NCBI GenBank assembly: GCA_964475985.1
Contig: CAYYYP010000008.1
Coordinates: 1 to 64,000 of the forward strand
Direction of reading: 5' to 3'
DNA from: CAYYYP01 sp964475985
Lineage (GTDB): Bacteria; Bdellovibrionota; UBA1018; CAYHWW01
DNA: 64,000 nt
The notes under the pieces were generated by a model. That model did not search any database. It was given only the letters and a program-made list of their open reading frames with translations, and was not told where the DNA came from. Below are positions 9,001 through 17,845 of the stretch, one piece after another. Each line of letters begins with the position of its first letter. The stretch's first letter is position 1. A program made the position numbers and the translations under genes.

Positions 9001-9627
9001 GAGATCGATGCTATACGATGGAGCGCACAGGTTAAAGTTAGCGCCTTACTCAAAGGTTCAAAAACCACTGGTAAACTTCTTAGTGAAGACGGTGAAACTG
9101 AACTTTTGGAAAAGGGAGAGGAACTTACAGCTAAGAGCTTTGAGCGTATTCCTTTTGAGCTCCTCGAATACATTCCTGTAAAAGAAGACCTTGAAAAAGA
9201 CGTTTCTTCTATTATCAGATCCGCAAAAGAAAAAATTGAACTAGTAAAAGCGGTTTTTAAAGAAAAAACTGAGCGCTTAAAAAGGGGTGATGAACTAGCC
9301 CCCGGTGTTATTAAAATGGTCAAAGTATACGTTGCAATTAAGCGACGTTTGCAGGTTGGCGATAAAATGGCCGGACGCCATGGAAACAAAGGGGTTGTGT
9401 CCCGAATTGTTCCTTTGGAAGATATGCCTTACTTATCTAATGGTACTTCTGTTGATATGGTTTTAAATCCATTGGGCGTTCCTTCTAGAATGAATATTGG
9501 TCAGATCTTAGAAGTAATGTTGGGATGGGCTTCCTGGGGCTTAGCTAGAAAATTAGAAAGCTACCTCGAGCACTTTAAGCCTGAAAATCTTAGGAAGCTG
9601 ATTAAGCAAATTTATTCTTCTCCATAG
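6085..9627 (+). CDS. rpoB: RNA polymerase beta subunit, N-terminal 1180 residues (ends at in-frame TAG)
   Basis: Begins MASLFTENKRVRRDFSK and runs through the protrusion, lobe, fork and flap regions. The rifampicin region (about residues 515-545, SSQLSQFMDQTNPLSEITH) has the wild-type Asp, His and Ser, predicting sensitivity. The active-site segment KMAGRHGNKG is present. The frame ends at TAG (9625-9627) after KQIYSSP, yet the next codon is ATG in the same frame and the rest of beta continues for 190 residues. Together the two frames make about 1370 codons, a normal RpoB length, so nothing else is missing. TAG is used as an ordinary stop by neighbours (rplK, rplJ, rpsL, secY). Either a sequence error, a pseudogene-like mutation (CAG to TAG), readthrough, or a genuinely split subunit. 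Confidence 0.9.
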   Translation: MASLFTENKRVRRDFSKVQAPVEIPDLIELQKKSYDLFLQKDIEPAKRQHLGLLAVFKSVFPIEDFNHTASLEFESYTLEPPKYDVAECRQRGLTFAAPFKITVRLVVFDVEEETQTRNIRDIKEQEVYLGEIPLMTDNGSFIINGTERVIVSQLHRAPGVIFDHDQGRSHSSGKILYSARVIPHRGSWLDFEFDHKDILYARIDRKRKMPATIILRALGFSTQELLHHFYKVETIKFDGGQFFKELNLDILAGQRADEDIVDPKSGETLVKRNRKYTKAVIDKIVRSGLQNIEVRKEAVVGRITSEDIYDLSTGEILVEVNTELSEANLNLLKKHEITEFRVIFTDKLNYGPFLRDTLLIDKVTSPEEALIEIYKRMRPGDPPTLEAARQLFENLFFAPERYDLSRVGRLKLNYKFPQNQVSPEITVLTKTDIMETVRYLCELNNGRGTIDDIDHLGNRRVRAVGELIENQYRVGLVRMERAIRERMSIQEVETLMPHDLINQKPVSAVIKEFFGSSQLSQFMDQTNPLSEITHKRRLSALGPGGLTRERAGFEVRDVHPTHYGRICPIETPEGPNIGLIASLSTFARVNDFGFIETPYRLISDKKATDDIRYFTATEEEDKIIAQVNPEVLRTKKFDGSLIPARRKGEFALVNPEEVELMDVSPNQLVSIAASLIPFLEHDDANRALMGSNMQRQAVPLLRTAAPMVGTGIERVVARDSGAIVLNQHAGEVIMVDGTKVVVRRSTAGKSADFNSDVDIYNLIKFQRSNQNTCVNQKPVVKVGQKVNKGDVLADGPGTECGELALGHNVLVAFMPWQGYNFEDSILISERLIHNDAFTSIHIEEFECVARDTKLGKEEITRDIPNVGEEALKDLDESGIVRIGAEVRPGSVLVGKVTPKGETQLSPEEKLLRAIFGEKAGDVRDSSLRVPSGIHGTVINAQVFTREGTEPDERTKRILEDEITKVRRDEKIEIDAIRWSAQVKVSALLKGSKTTGKLLSEDGETELLEKGEELTAKSFERIPFELLEYIPVKEDLEKDVSSIIRSAKEKIELVKAVFKEKTERLKRGDELAPGVIKMVKVYVAIKRRLQVGDKMAGRHGNKGVVSRIVPLEDMPYLSNGTSVDMVLNPLGVPSRMNIGQILEVMLGWASWGLARKLESYLEHFKPENLRKLIKQIYSSP

Positions 9628-10200
9628 ATGGATAAGTATATCGATGCGGCATCAGAAGATGAACTTAAGAAGATACTGGGTCATGCTTCAAAGCGGGGAG
9701 TGCATTTCGCAACCCCTGTGTTTGACGGAGCATCAGAAGAAAAAATCCGTGATATGTTAAAGATTGCTGACCTCGATGACTCGGGTCAAGTAACGCTGTT
9801 TGATGGAATGTCGGGCGAGGCATTTACGGAGAACGTTACTGTGGGCGTAATGTACATGTTAAAATTACACCACTTGGTGGAAGAGAAGATTCACGCCCGT
9901 AGTATCGGACCTTATTCTCTTGTTACGCAACAACCTCTAGGTGGTAAAGCCCAGTTTGGTGGTCAACGTTTAGGGGAGATGGAAGTTTGGGCGCTGGAAG
10001 CATATGGCGCAGCTCATACCCTCCAAGAAATGTTAACCGTAAAATCGGATGATGTGACAGGCCGAAATCGGATGTATGAGGCCATTGTTAAAGGTGAACA
10101 CGTTTTGGAACCAGGTCTACCTGAGTCCTTCAATGTATTAGTGAAGGAATTGCAGAGCTTGGCGTTAAACGTTGAATTGATTGAAGATAAACACGATTAG
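9628..10200 (+). CDS. rpoB: RNA polymerase beta subunit, C-terminal 190 residues (separate frame after TAG)
   Basis: The in-frame continuation of rpoB, beginning with ATG directly after the TAG. It contains ATPVFDGA, YMYMLKLHHLVEEKIHARSIG (with the conserved active-site His), SLVTQQPLGGKAQFGGQR and GEMEVWALEAYGAA, and ends at the normal RpoB terminus. There is no SD close to the ATG (the nearest purine-rich AGGAAG is about 30 bases upstream), so if translated as its own chain it would depend on termination-reinitiation at TAGATG. The cut falls in a variable linker between two well conserved blocks. Confidence 0.88.
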   Translation: MDKYIDAASEDELKKILGHASKRGVHFATPVFDGASEEKIRDMLKIADLDDSGQVTLFDGMSGEAFTENVTVGVMYMLKLHHLVEEKIHARSIGPYSLVTQQPLGGKAQFGGQRLGEMEVWALEAYGAAHTLQEMLTVKSDDVTGRNRMYEAIVKGEHVLEPGLPESFNVLVKELQSLALNVELIEDKHD

Positions 10201-10215
10201 TTTGGGGAGAATTCC

Positions 10216-13200
10216 GTGAAAGATTTATTAAACTTTTTTGATAAGCCTAAAGATCCATTAAGTTTTACAGGAATTCGAATTTCCTTAGCCTCACCAGAAA
10301 AGATACGCGAGTGGTCTTTTGGGGAAGTAAAGAAACCCGAAACTATTAATTATAGAACCTTTAAACCTGAACGTGATGGCCTGTTTTGCGCCAAAATATT
10401 TGGACCGGTTAAAGATTACGAATGTAACTGCGGCAAATATAAACGCATGAAGCACCGTGGCGTAGTGTGTGAAAAGTGCGGCGTAGAAGTTATCCAGTCT
10501 AAAGTCAGACGGGAGCGTTTGGGCCATATTGAGTTAGCAACTCCCGTTGCCCATATTTGGTTTCTAAGAAGTTTGCCTTCGCGAATTGGCGCTTTGTTGG
10601 ATCTTTCTCTGAAAGATCTGGAAAAAGTTCTCTATTGTGAAGCTCATCTAGTAATCGACCCAGCCAATACAAATCTTGAAATTGGTGCGATCGTTTCCGA
10701 AGAGAAGCTCCAGCAGTTCATAAAAGACGGTGAGCAAATTACCGTTGGGATGGGCGGAGAGGCTATTAGAGATGCACTAAAACGTATCGATGTTGATCTT
10801 CTTGCGCGGCACCTCAGAAAAGACATGCGTGCGGCATCAAGCGAAGCTGTTCGTGTAAAAGTTGCAAAAAGGCTAAAAGTTGTAGAGGCATTCAAAGACT
10901 CAGGAAATCGTCCAGAATGGATGATGCTTGAAGTTGTTCCGGTAATTCCACCCGAACTCCGCCCACTAGTTCCTTTGGATGGTGGTCGATTCGCAACATC
11001 AGATTTGAATGATTTGTATCGACGAGTCATTAATAGAAACAATCGTTTGCGTAGGCTTATGGAGCTAAGTGCCCCAGAAATTATTATCAGAAATGAAAAG
11101 CGTATGTTGCAGGAAGCGGTTGATGCGCTTTTCGATAATGGACGCCGAGGAAAGACTTTTACGGGTCCAAACAAGAGACCATTAAGATCTCTTTCTGACA
11201 TGCTAAAAGGTAAGCAAGGCCGATTCCGGCAAAATTTATTAGGAAAGCGCGTGGACTATTCCGGGCGTTCCGTCATCGTGGTCGGTCCTGAACTTAGACT
11301 GCATCAGTGTGGTTTGCCGAAGCAAATGGCTCTCGAGCTTTTCAAGCCTTTTATCTACAATAAACTAATAGATTACGGGTATGTGACCACCATAAAAAGT
11401 GCGAAAAAAATGGTGGAAAAGCAACGCCAAGAAGTTTGGGATATCCTTGACGAAGTTGTTAAAGAACACCCTGTCCTCTTAAATCGTGCGCCAACTCTCC
11501 ATAGACTCGGCATTCAGGCATTCGAGCCCGTACTTATTGAAGGCAAAGCAATTCAGCTTCACCCCTTAGTGTGTACAGCGTTCAATGCTGATTTCGACGG
11601 CGACCAAATGGCAGTACACATCCCATTGTCGGTAGAAGCACAAATTGAAGCGCGTGTGCTCATGATGTCTACCAATAACATTTTGTCTCCTGCTCACGGT
11701 AAACCTATCATCGTACCTAGCCAGGATATCGTTTTAGGTCTCTATTACATGACCAGGGAACGTCCCTTCGTAAAAGGTGAAGGTAAGGTTTTCGGATCTC
11801 CTTCGGAAGCATCTTATGCATACAGTACTGGTGAAGTTCATCTCCAGGCTAAGGTAAAATGTCGTATTGCTGGAAAGCTTTACGACACTACAGTTGGTAG
11901 AGCATTACTCAGTGATGTTGTACCGTTAGAGATTGCTTTTCCTATTTATAATCGAGTCATGGATAAAAAGCAGTTAGCTGAACTTATTGACTCATGTTTC
12001 AGATTAGCTGGAAATAAGAAGACGGTCGTCTTGGCTGATCAACTCATGGCAACCGGTTTTCGAATGGCTACAAGAGCAGGCATTTCTATCGGCTTAAACG
12101 ACATGGTTATGCCGACTGAGAAGTCTGAATACCTTACAAAAGCTTATTCTCAGATTCAGGAGATTGAGAGTCAGTACATTGACGGTTTAATCACAGATGG
12201 TGAACGATATAATAAAGTAATCGATATCTGGGCTCAAACATCAGAAAACATTGCTTCTGCTATGATGAAGCGGCTGAGCTCACAGCAAGTTAAAGGTCCT
12301 AACGGCGAAGAAGTTACAATTCCATCTTTTAATAGTATTTTTATGATGGCCGATTCAGGCGCAAGAGGAAGTAACGCCCAAATTAGGCAGCTGGCTGGTA
12401 TGCGAGGCTTGATGGCGAAGCCATCTGGTGAAATTATCGAAACTCCGATCACGGCGAATTTCCGTGAAGGGCTAACTGTTCTACAATACTTTATTTCTAC
12501 TCACGGCGCGCGAAAAGGGTTAGCAGATACGGCTCTTAAGACTGCGAACTCCGGATACTTAACTCGCCGTTTGGTAGATGTGTCTCAGGATGTAGTAATT
12601 TCTGAAATTGATTGCGGTACCCTTGATGGCATTTTTGTTTCGTCTCTNNNNNNNNNNACCTCCAACGGCGCCCTGATGCGCGCCATCGTCGAAGGCGGGG
12701 AAGTCATTGAAAAAATGGGCGATCGTATCCTCGGTCGCGTTGCACTCGACGATATTCTTGACCCTGTTTCTAACGCAATCATAGTTGCGGCTGGAACCTT
12801 GATTGATGAAGATCGAGTTAAGTTGATCACTGACGGCGGTTTAGATCGAATTAAAATTCGTTCAGTTTTAACCTGTCAGTCTGAAGCTGGTGCCTGCGCT
12901 TTATGTTACGGTCGTGATCTGGCGCGTGGACGTACTGTAACAATTGGCGAAACCGTTGGTGTTATTGCAGCTCAATCTATTGGTGAACCTGGAACCCAGC
13001 TAACCATGAGAACATTTCACGTAGGCGGAACTGCATCAAGGCGTGTTGAACAATCTAATATTGAAGTGAAGACAAACGGCAAATTGAAATTTGTGAATCT
13101 TATCGCTGTTGCCGGACACGACGGGCATTTAGTTGCGATGAGCCGAAATGGTGAAATCTTAGTATTAGACGATCACGGTCGTGAGCGAGAGCGATATAGT

Positions 13201-14406
13201 GTTGTGTACGGCGCTAAGTTATTTGCAAAAGACGGTGATTTGGTAAAGAAAGCCCAACTAATAGCTGAGTGGGATCCATATTCCACACCGATTATCACAG
13301 AGGTCTCCGGAACAGTTCGGTTTGAGGATATCGAAGAAGGTATCACCATGCAGGAACAGATGGATTCTGTGACCGGTTTAACCCATAAAGTTATTGTGGA
13401 GACAAAATCGTCTGATAAGCGACCAAAGGTATTGATTGTTGGTGCTGACGGCGAACCGCTAAAGATTTCAGGTACTGCCCGACTTGCAAGGTACATGATC
13501 CCTGTAGGCGCTAATATTGTTATTTCGGATGGAACACCGTTGCATGCAGGTGATGTGATTGCGAAGATTCACAGAGAAACTACAAAGACTAAAGATATTA
13601 CCGGCGGTCTGCCTCGCGTAGCTGAATTATTTGAAGCAAGAAAACCTAAGGATTCAGCAATTATTTCGGAGATTGACGGTATAGTCTCATTTGGAAAAGA
13701 TACTAAGGGAAAACGTAAACTCATAGTAAGTCCAGATGTTGGAGAGCCTCGCGAATACCTTATTGGTAAAGGCAAGCATTTAGCTGTTAACGAAGGTGAC
13801 TTCGTAAAAGCCGGAGATCCTCTAGTTGCGGGCACTGTAAATCCCCATGATATTCTAAGGGTTAAGGGCGAAAAAGCCTTGGCTAAATATCTAGTGGATG
13901 AAGTTCAAGAGGTTTATCGACTTCAAGGCGTTAAGATCAACGATAAGCATATCGAAGTTATTGTTCGTAACATGCTTAGAAAAGTGAAGATTTTGGATGT
14001 CGGCGATACGAACTTTTTGGCAGGCGAACAGGTAGATAAAAAAGAATTTGAGCAAGAAAATACAAAGATTGTATCTCAGGGTGGAGTGGCAGCTACGGCT
14101 GAGCCATTATTGCTAGGAATTACAAAAGCTTCTTTGACTACTGATTCGTTTATTTCGGCTGCATCTTTCCAAGAAACTACAAAGGTTCTCACGGAGTCCA
14201 GTATTGCTGGGAAGGTAGATTATCTACGCGGCTTAAAAGAAAACGTCATTATGGGAAGACTTATTCCTGCTGGAACCGGCCTGCTTCGATACAAAAAGAT
14301 CTTTGTAGAAAGCACTGCTGATCCTGCCAACATGAGTGACCTAAATTACACTCAAGGCGGATCGAGTCATTTAGAAGAACACGGAGAGATCTCTGTTCAC
14401 ACATAA
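10216..14406 (+). CDS. rpoC: RNA polymerase beta' subunit (interrupted by a 10-N gap)
   Basis: GTG start preceded by GGGGAGAA, 1396 codons including the gap, standard length. The N-terminal zinc finger CNCGKYKRM...CEKCG (about residues 72-91), the rudder/active-site loop NADFDGDQ that holds the catalytic Mg, the bridge helix/trigger loop region (GEPGTQLTMRTFH) and the second zinc site CQSEAGACALCYG are all visible. Ten N at 12648-12657 fall just before VEGGEV; the frame is kept across them but the local length is not reliable. Confidence 0.97.
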   Translation: MKDLLNFFDKPKDPLSFTGIRISLASPEKIREWSFGEVKKPETINYRTFKPERDGLFCAKIFGPVKDYECNCGKYKRMKHRGVVCEKCGVEVIQSKVRRERLGHIELATPVAHIWFLRSLPSRIGALLDLSLKDLEKVLYCEAHLVIDPANTNLEIGAIVSEEKLQQFIKDGEQITVGMGGEAIRDALKRIDVDLLARHLRKDMRAASSEAVRVKVAKRLKVVEAFKDSGNRPEWMMLEVVPVIPPELRPLVPLDGGRFATSDLNDLYRRVINRNNRLRRLMELSAPEIIIRNEKRMLQEAVDALFDNGRRGKTFTGPNKRPLRSLSDMLKGKQGRFRQNLLGKRVDYSGRSVIVVGPELRLHQCGLPKQMALELFKPFIYNKLIDYGYVTTIKSAKKMVEKQRQEVWDILDEVVKEHPVLLNRAPTLHRLGIQAFEPVLIEGKAIQLHPLVCTAFNADFDGDQMAVHIPLSVEAQIEARVLMMSTNNILSPAHGKPIIVPSQDIVLGLYYMTRERPFVKGEGKVFGSPSEASYAYSTGEVHLQAKVKCRIAGKLYDTTVGRALLSDVVPLEIAFPIYNRVMDKKQLAELIDSCFRLAGNKKTVVLADQLMATGFRMATRAGISIGLNDMVMPTEKSEYLTKAYSQIQEIESQYIDGLITDGERYNKVIDIWAQTSENIASAMMKRLSSQQVKGPNGEEVTIPSFNSIFMMADSGARGSNAQIRQLAGMRGLMAKPSGEIIETPITANFREGLTVLQYFISTHGARKGLADTALKTANSGYLTRRLVDVSQDVVISEIDCGTLDGIFVSSXXXXTSNGALMRAIVEGGEVIEKMGDRILGRVALDDILDPVSNAIIVAAGTLIDEDRVKLITDGGLDRIKIRSVLTCQSEAGACALCYGRDLARGRTVTIGETVGVIAAQSIGEPGTQLTMRTFHVGGTASRRVEQSNIEVKTNGKLKFVNLIAVAGHDGHLVAMSRNGEILVLDDHGRERERYSVVYGAKLFAKDGDLVKKAQLIAEWDPYSTPIITEVSGTVRFEDIEEGITMQEQMDSVTGLTHKVIVETKSSDKRPKVLIVGADGEPLKISGTARLARYMIPVGANIVISDGTPLHAGDVIAKIHRETTKTKDITGGLPRVAELFEARKPKDSAIISEIDGIVSFGKDTKGKRKLIVSPDVGEPREYLIGKGKHLAVNEGDFVKAGDPLVAGTVNPHDILRVKGEKALAKYLVDEVQEVYRLQGVKINDKHIEVIVRNMLRKVKILDVGDTNFLAGEQVDKKEFEQENTKIVSQGGVAATAEPLLLGITKASLTTDSFISAASFQETTKVLTESSIAGKVDYLRGLKENVIMGRLIPAGTGLLRYKKIFVESTADPANMSDLNYTQGGSSHLEEHGEISVHT
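12648..12657. other. Assembly gap of 10 N inside rpoC
   Basis: Ten N in an otherwise continuous coding frame. The bases directly after it (codons for TSNGALMRA) are GC-richer than the flanks and seem to be extra relative to the usual 'CGT.DGI...IVEGGEV' spacing, so the joint may be imperfect. Confidence 0.95.
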
Positions 14407-14488
14407 ATATTGATTGAACTTTTTGATGCACTTTGAGAAAAGCGCACAAATCAAACCAAGGAATATAAGAGAATTATGAGGAGTAAGA

Positions 14489-14869
14489 ATGCCTACTATT
14501 AATCAGCTTGTACGTAATGGCCGCAAGAAAGGTGCTTGGAAAACAGCTTCCCCTGCTCTTGCGTCATGTCCCCAGCGAAGAGGGGTCTGTACTAGAGTTT
14601 ATACAACCACACCAAAAAAACCTAACTCTGCTCTCAGGAAGGTTTGTCGGGTTCGGTTAACTAATGGTTTTGAGGTTACATCTTACATTCCAGGAATTGG
14701 ACATAACCTGCAGGAGCATTCTATCGTTTTGATTCGTGGAGGTCGTGTGAAAGATCTTCCCGGTGTTCGTTACCACACAGTACGCGGAACGTTAGACACT
14801 CAGGGTGTTGCAAATCGTAAACAAAGCCGCTCTAAATATGGCGCAAAACGTCCAGCAAAAGCGTCCTAG
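14489..14869 (+). CDS. rpsL: 30S ribosomal protein S12
   Basis: 126 residues, standard. Starts MPTINQLVRNGRKK. The streptomycin-determining loops TPKKPNSALRKV and RGGRVKDLPGVRYH have the sensitive-type lysines. SD GAGGAG lies 7 bases from ATG. First gene of the str group rpsL-rpsG-fusA, placed directly after rpoC. Confidence 0.99.
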   Translation: MPTINQLVRNGRKKGAWKTASPALASCPQRRGVCTRVYTTTPKKPNSALRKVCRVRLTNGFEVTSYIPGIGHNLQEHSIVLIRGGRVKDLPGVRYHTVRGTLDTQGVANRKQSRSKYGAKRPAKAS

Positions 14870-14893
14870 GTTTTGGTAAAGGAGTATATTTAA

Positions 14894-15364
14894 ATGGGCA
14901 GAAAAAGACATATTGAGCGCAGAGAAATTCTTCCTGATCCAAAGTTTAACGACATCATTGTCGCTAAGTTTGTGAATATCTTGATGATCCAAGGTAAAAA
15001 AAGTGTAGCTGAAGGTATCGTTTATGGAGCTTTGGAAATTTTACGAGAAAAGACAAACGACGATCCTTTAAAGGCATTTAAGAAAGCGCTTGAAAATTTG
15101 AAGCCTACTCTTGAAGTAAAATCAAGGCGCGTGGGCGGAGCGAATTATCAAGTTCCAGTGGAAGTGAAGCCTTCCCGACGGCAGTCTTTAGCAAGTCGTT
15201 GGTTAATCGAATATTCACGGCAGAGAGCTGAGCGTTCGATGGAAGAGCGGCTCGCAGGCGAGATTTTTGATGCCCTTTCCAATAAAGGTGCCGCCTGTAA
15301 AAAACGTGAAGATGTTCATAAAATGGCAGAGGCGAATAAAGCTTTTGCGCATTTCCGCTGGTAA
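14894..15364 (+). CDS. rpsG: 30S ribosomal protein S7
   Basis: 156 residues, standard length; conserved RRVGGANYQVPVEV and SLASRWLIEYSRQR, ending in KANKAFAHFRW. S7 nucleates assembly of the 30S head. SD AGGAG is about 9 bases from ATG. 24 bases after rpsL. Confidence 0.99.
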   Translation: MGRKRHIERREILPDPKFNDIIVAKFVNILMIQGKKSVAEGIVYGALEILREKTNDDPLKAFKKALENLKPTLEVKSRRVGGANYQVPVEVKPSRRQSLASRWLIEYSRQRAERSMEERLAGEIFDALSNKGAACKKREDVHKMAEANKAFAHFRW

Positions 15365-15395
15365 GTTTTTTCACTATTAATGTATTAAAAATATA

Positions 15396-17486
15396 ATGGC
15401 GGACCAAACATCTTTTTTGAGTCGCGTCCGTAACGTCGGGGTCATGGCGCATATTGATGCAGGAAAGACTACGACAACGGAACGTATTCTTTATTATACT
15501 GGCAAAACTCATAAAATTGGTGAAGTCCACGAAGGCACTGCGGTTATGGACTGGATGCCACAGGAACAGGAGCGCGGCATCACGATTACTGCGGCAGCAA
15601 CCACCTGTTTTTGGCAGGACCATCAAATAAATCTTATTGATACCCCAGGCCATGTGGATTTTACAATCGAAGTGGAACGTAGTTTACGAGTTTTAGATGG
15701 GGCCATTGCAGTCTTTTGCGCGGTTGGCGGTGTTGAGCCCCAGTCTGAAACGGTTTGGTACCAGGCCGACCGTTATGAAGTTCCTAGAATAGCATTTATC
15801 AATAAAATGGACCGTCTTGGCGCCGACTTCTACTCCGTTTTGAAGGAAATGCAGGTAAAACTTGCAGCGAAGCCGCTCGCCCTTCAAATGCCAGTTGGAG
15901 AAGGAGAGTCTTTTAGAGGTATTATCGACCTCCTGGCGAACGTTATGCTGGTCTGGAAGTCAGATGACCTGGGCGCGGCTATTGAAGTTGTAAGTGTTCC
16001 CGAAGATAAAAAAGTTGATGCAGACAAAGCGCGGCAGGCCCTTGTTGACGAGTTAATCGAGTTGGATGATTCCGTTATGAGCCGATACTTGGAGGGCGAA
16101 GAAATTTCGCTATCAACCCTGAACGGATTAGTTAGAAAAGGATGTCTAAACAGAAGCTTTGTGCCTGTTATATGCGGGGCTGCCTTTCGTAATAAGGGCA
16201 TTCAGCCTCTTCTGGATGCGGTAATCAATTTCTTGCCCTCTCCGCTCGATAAAGCCGCAGTTAGCGGGTTTTCCTCAATTACAAGCGATGACAGGATCTC
16301 TCGGGCCGCCGACGCAGAGGCTCCCGTGTCTGCCCTCGTCTTTAAGCTCTCCCATGACCCGTTCGCAGGTACGTTGGCGTACGCGAGAGTTTATTCCGGA
16401 ACCTTAAAGCAGGGCGACGCTGTTTTTAACTCCGCCAAAGGAAAAAAGGAGAGAATAGGTAGAATTTTAAGGATGCACGCGAATAAGCGTGAGGATTTGC
16501 AAAGCATCTCTGCAGGAGATATTGCGGCCATTGTTGGGCTACGTTTTACGGTTACTGGGGACACTTTATGTTCGGCAAATGATCCTATAGTTCTGGAGCG
16601 GATTCAGTACCCAGAGCCCGTAATTAGTATTGTATTAGAACCAAAAACCACTGCTGACTTGGACCGATTAGCAGAGGCGGTTCAAAAGCTAGTTTTAGAG
16701 GACCCATCGTTGAGGGTTAAAACAGATGAAAATACCGGCCAATTTATTCTAGCCGGAATGGGTGAACTGCATCTTGAAATTATCGTAGACAGGCTTATCA
16801 GAGAGTTCAAAGTCGCCACGAATGTTGGGTCGCCGCAAGTTTCATACAAAGAATCAATTTCAGAAAAGGCCCAGGTTGAACACGTACTTTCTAAAGCTAT
16901 TGGTGGCAAACAACAATACGCTAGAATTGTATTGGCAATTGAGCCGGCCCAACGTGGAAAGGGGCTTACTATTGAATGTGATCTGCCCCCTGCAAAGATG
17001 CCAAAAGCTTTTCAAAATCTTGTAAAACAGGCCATTTTCGAGGCTAGCGGAGCAGGAGTGCTTGGCGGGTTTCCTGTGACAGATATTTTTATAAAAGTGA
17101 TAGATGTGACCTTTCAAGAAGAAGACTCTTCGGAAATGGCCTTTAAAATTGCGGCATCTCTCTGTTTTCGTGAAGTCTGCGAAAAGGCTAAACCCGTCTT
17201 GATGGAGCCAATTATGCGCTGTGAAGTAACCTCGCCTACCGAGTTTCTGGGCGAAGTTGTGGGCGATTTGAACAGTCGCCGTGGCAGGGTAACAAATATT
17301 GTTGCCAAGCTAGAGCGCCAAGTTGTGCAGGCTGATGTTCCACTTTCAAATATGTTTGGGTATTCGACGGCATTGAGATCGCTGACACAGGGCCGTGCAG
17401 TGTTTGTTATGGAGCCCCTGCAATATGAGCCGATGTTACCTGTTCAAATGAAGGTAATATTGCAAAAGTTACGAGGCGGTTACTGA
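15396..17486 (+). CDS. fusA: Translation elongation factor EF-G
   Basis: 696 residues. P-loop AHIDAGKTTTTE, switch II DTPGHVDFT, NKMD, followed by domains II-V with GMGELHLEIIVDRL and the C-terminal LRSLTQGRA. It drives ribosomal translocation with GTP hydrolysis. The bases before ATG (TTAAAAATATA) hold no recognisable SD, which is odd for a highly expressed protein; translation coupled to rpsG termination (31 bases upstream) may compensate. Only one EF-G type gene is visible here. Confidence 0.98.
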   Translation: MADQTSFLSRVRNVGVMAHIDAGKTTTTERILYYTGKTHKIGEVHEGTAVMDWMPQEQERGITITAAATTCFWQDHQINLIDTPGHVDFTIEVERSLRVLDGAIAVFCAVGGVEPQSETVWYQADRYEVPRIAFINKMDRLGADFYSVLKEMQVKLAAKPLALQMPVGEGESFRGIIDLLANVMLVWKSDDLGAAIEVVSVPEDKKVDADKARQALVDELIELDDSVMSRYLEGEEISLSTLNGLVRKGCLNRSFVPVICGAAFRNKGIQPLLDAVINFLPSPLDKAAVSGFSSITSDDRISRAADAEAPVSALVFKLSHDPFAGTLAYARVYSGTLKQGDAVFNSAKGKKERIGRILRMHANKREDLQSISAGDIAAIVGLRFTVTGDTLCSANDPIVLERIQYPEPVISIVLEPKTTADLDRLAEAVQKLVLEDPSLRVKTDENTGQFILAGMGELHLEIIVDRLIREFKVATNVGSPQVSYKESISEKAQVEHVLSKAIGGKQQYARIVLAIEPAQRGKGLTIECDLPPAKMPKAFQNLVKQAIFEASGAGVLGGFPVTDIFIKVIDVTFQEEDSSEMAFKIAASLCFREVCEKAKPVLMEPIMRCEVTSPTEFLGEVVGDLNSRRGRVTNIVAKLERQVVQADVPLSNMFGYSTALRSLTQGRAVFVMEPLQYEPMLPVQMKVILQKLRGGY

Positions 17487-17539
17487 AATCATGTTTACAC
17501 TGCGCCACGAGATAGGTTAGAGAGGACGAATTATAAAAT

Positions 17540-17845
17540 ATGGAACACAAAATTAGAATTAAATTGAAAGCATTTGATCATGAGGTTTTAGATCAATCTG
17601 TTTGGGAGATTGTGGGCACTGCTAAGCGCACCGGAGCAAGAGTTAAAGGGCCGATCCCGCTTCCTACGGTAATTAACAAGTTCACTGTTCTTCGCTCTCC
17701 ACATATTGATAAGAAGTCACGTGAGCAATTTGAAATTAGGACCCACAAGCGTCTAATTGATATTCTTGAACCCACCCAACAAACAATTGATAGTCTAATG
17801 AAGTTAGATTTGTCAGCAGGGGTTGACGTCGAGATTAAATCGTAG
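17540..17845 (+). CDS. rpsJ: 30S ribosomal protein S10 (NusE)
   Basis: 101 residues, starts MEHKIRIKLKAFDH, contains TGARVKGPIPLPT and SPHIDKKSREQFE. Also the NusG/NusB partner in antitermination. Follows fusA directly without a tuf between them, and is separated from rplC, its usual immediate neighbour, by 325 bases. Confidence 0.99.
   Translation: MEHKIRIKLKAFDHEVLDQSVWEIVGTAKRTGARVKGPIPLPTVINKFTVLRSPHIDKKSREQFEIRTHKRLIDILEPTQQTIDSLMKLDLSAGVDVEIKS

Noticed and set aside
8607..9389. 260-residue open frame antisense to rpoB
   Set aside because: Composition is Ser/Arg-rich, no SD or family; a codon-bias shadow of rpoB.
6085..10200. Genome-wide reassignment of TAG as a sense codon
   Set aside because: TAG terminates many neighbouring genes at their expected ends (rplK, rplJ, rpsL, rplE, rplO, secY), so only the single rpoB site is anomalous.
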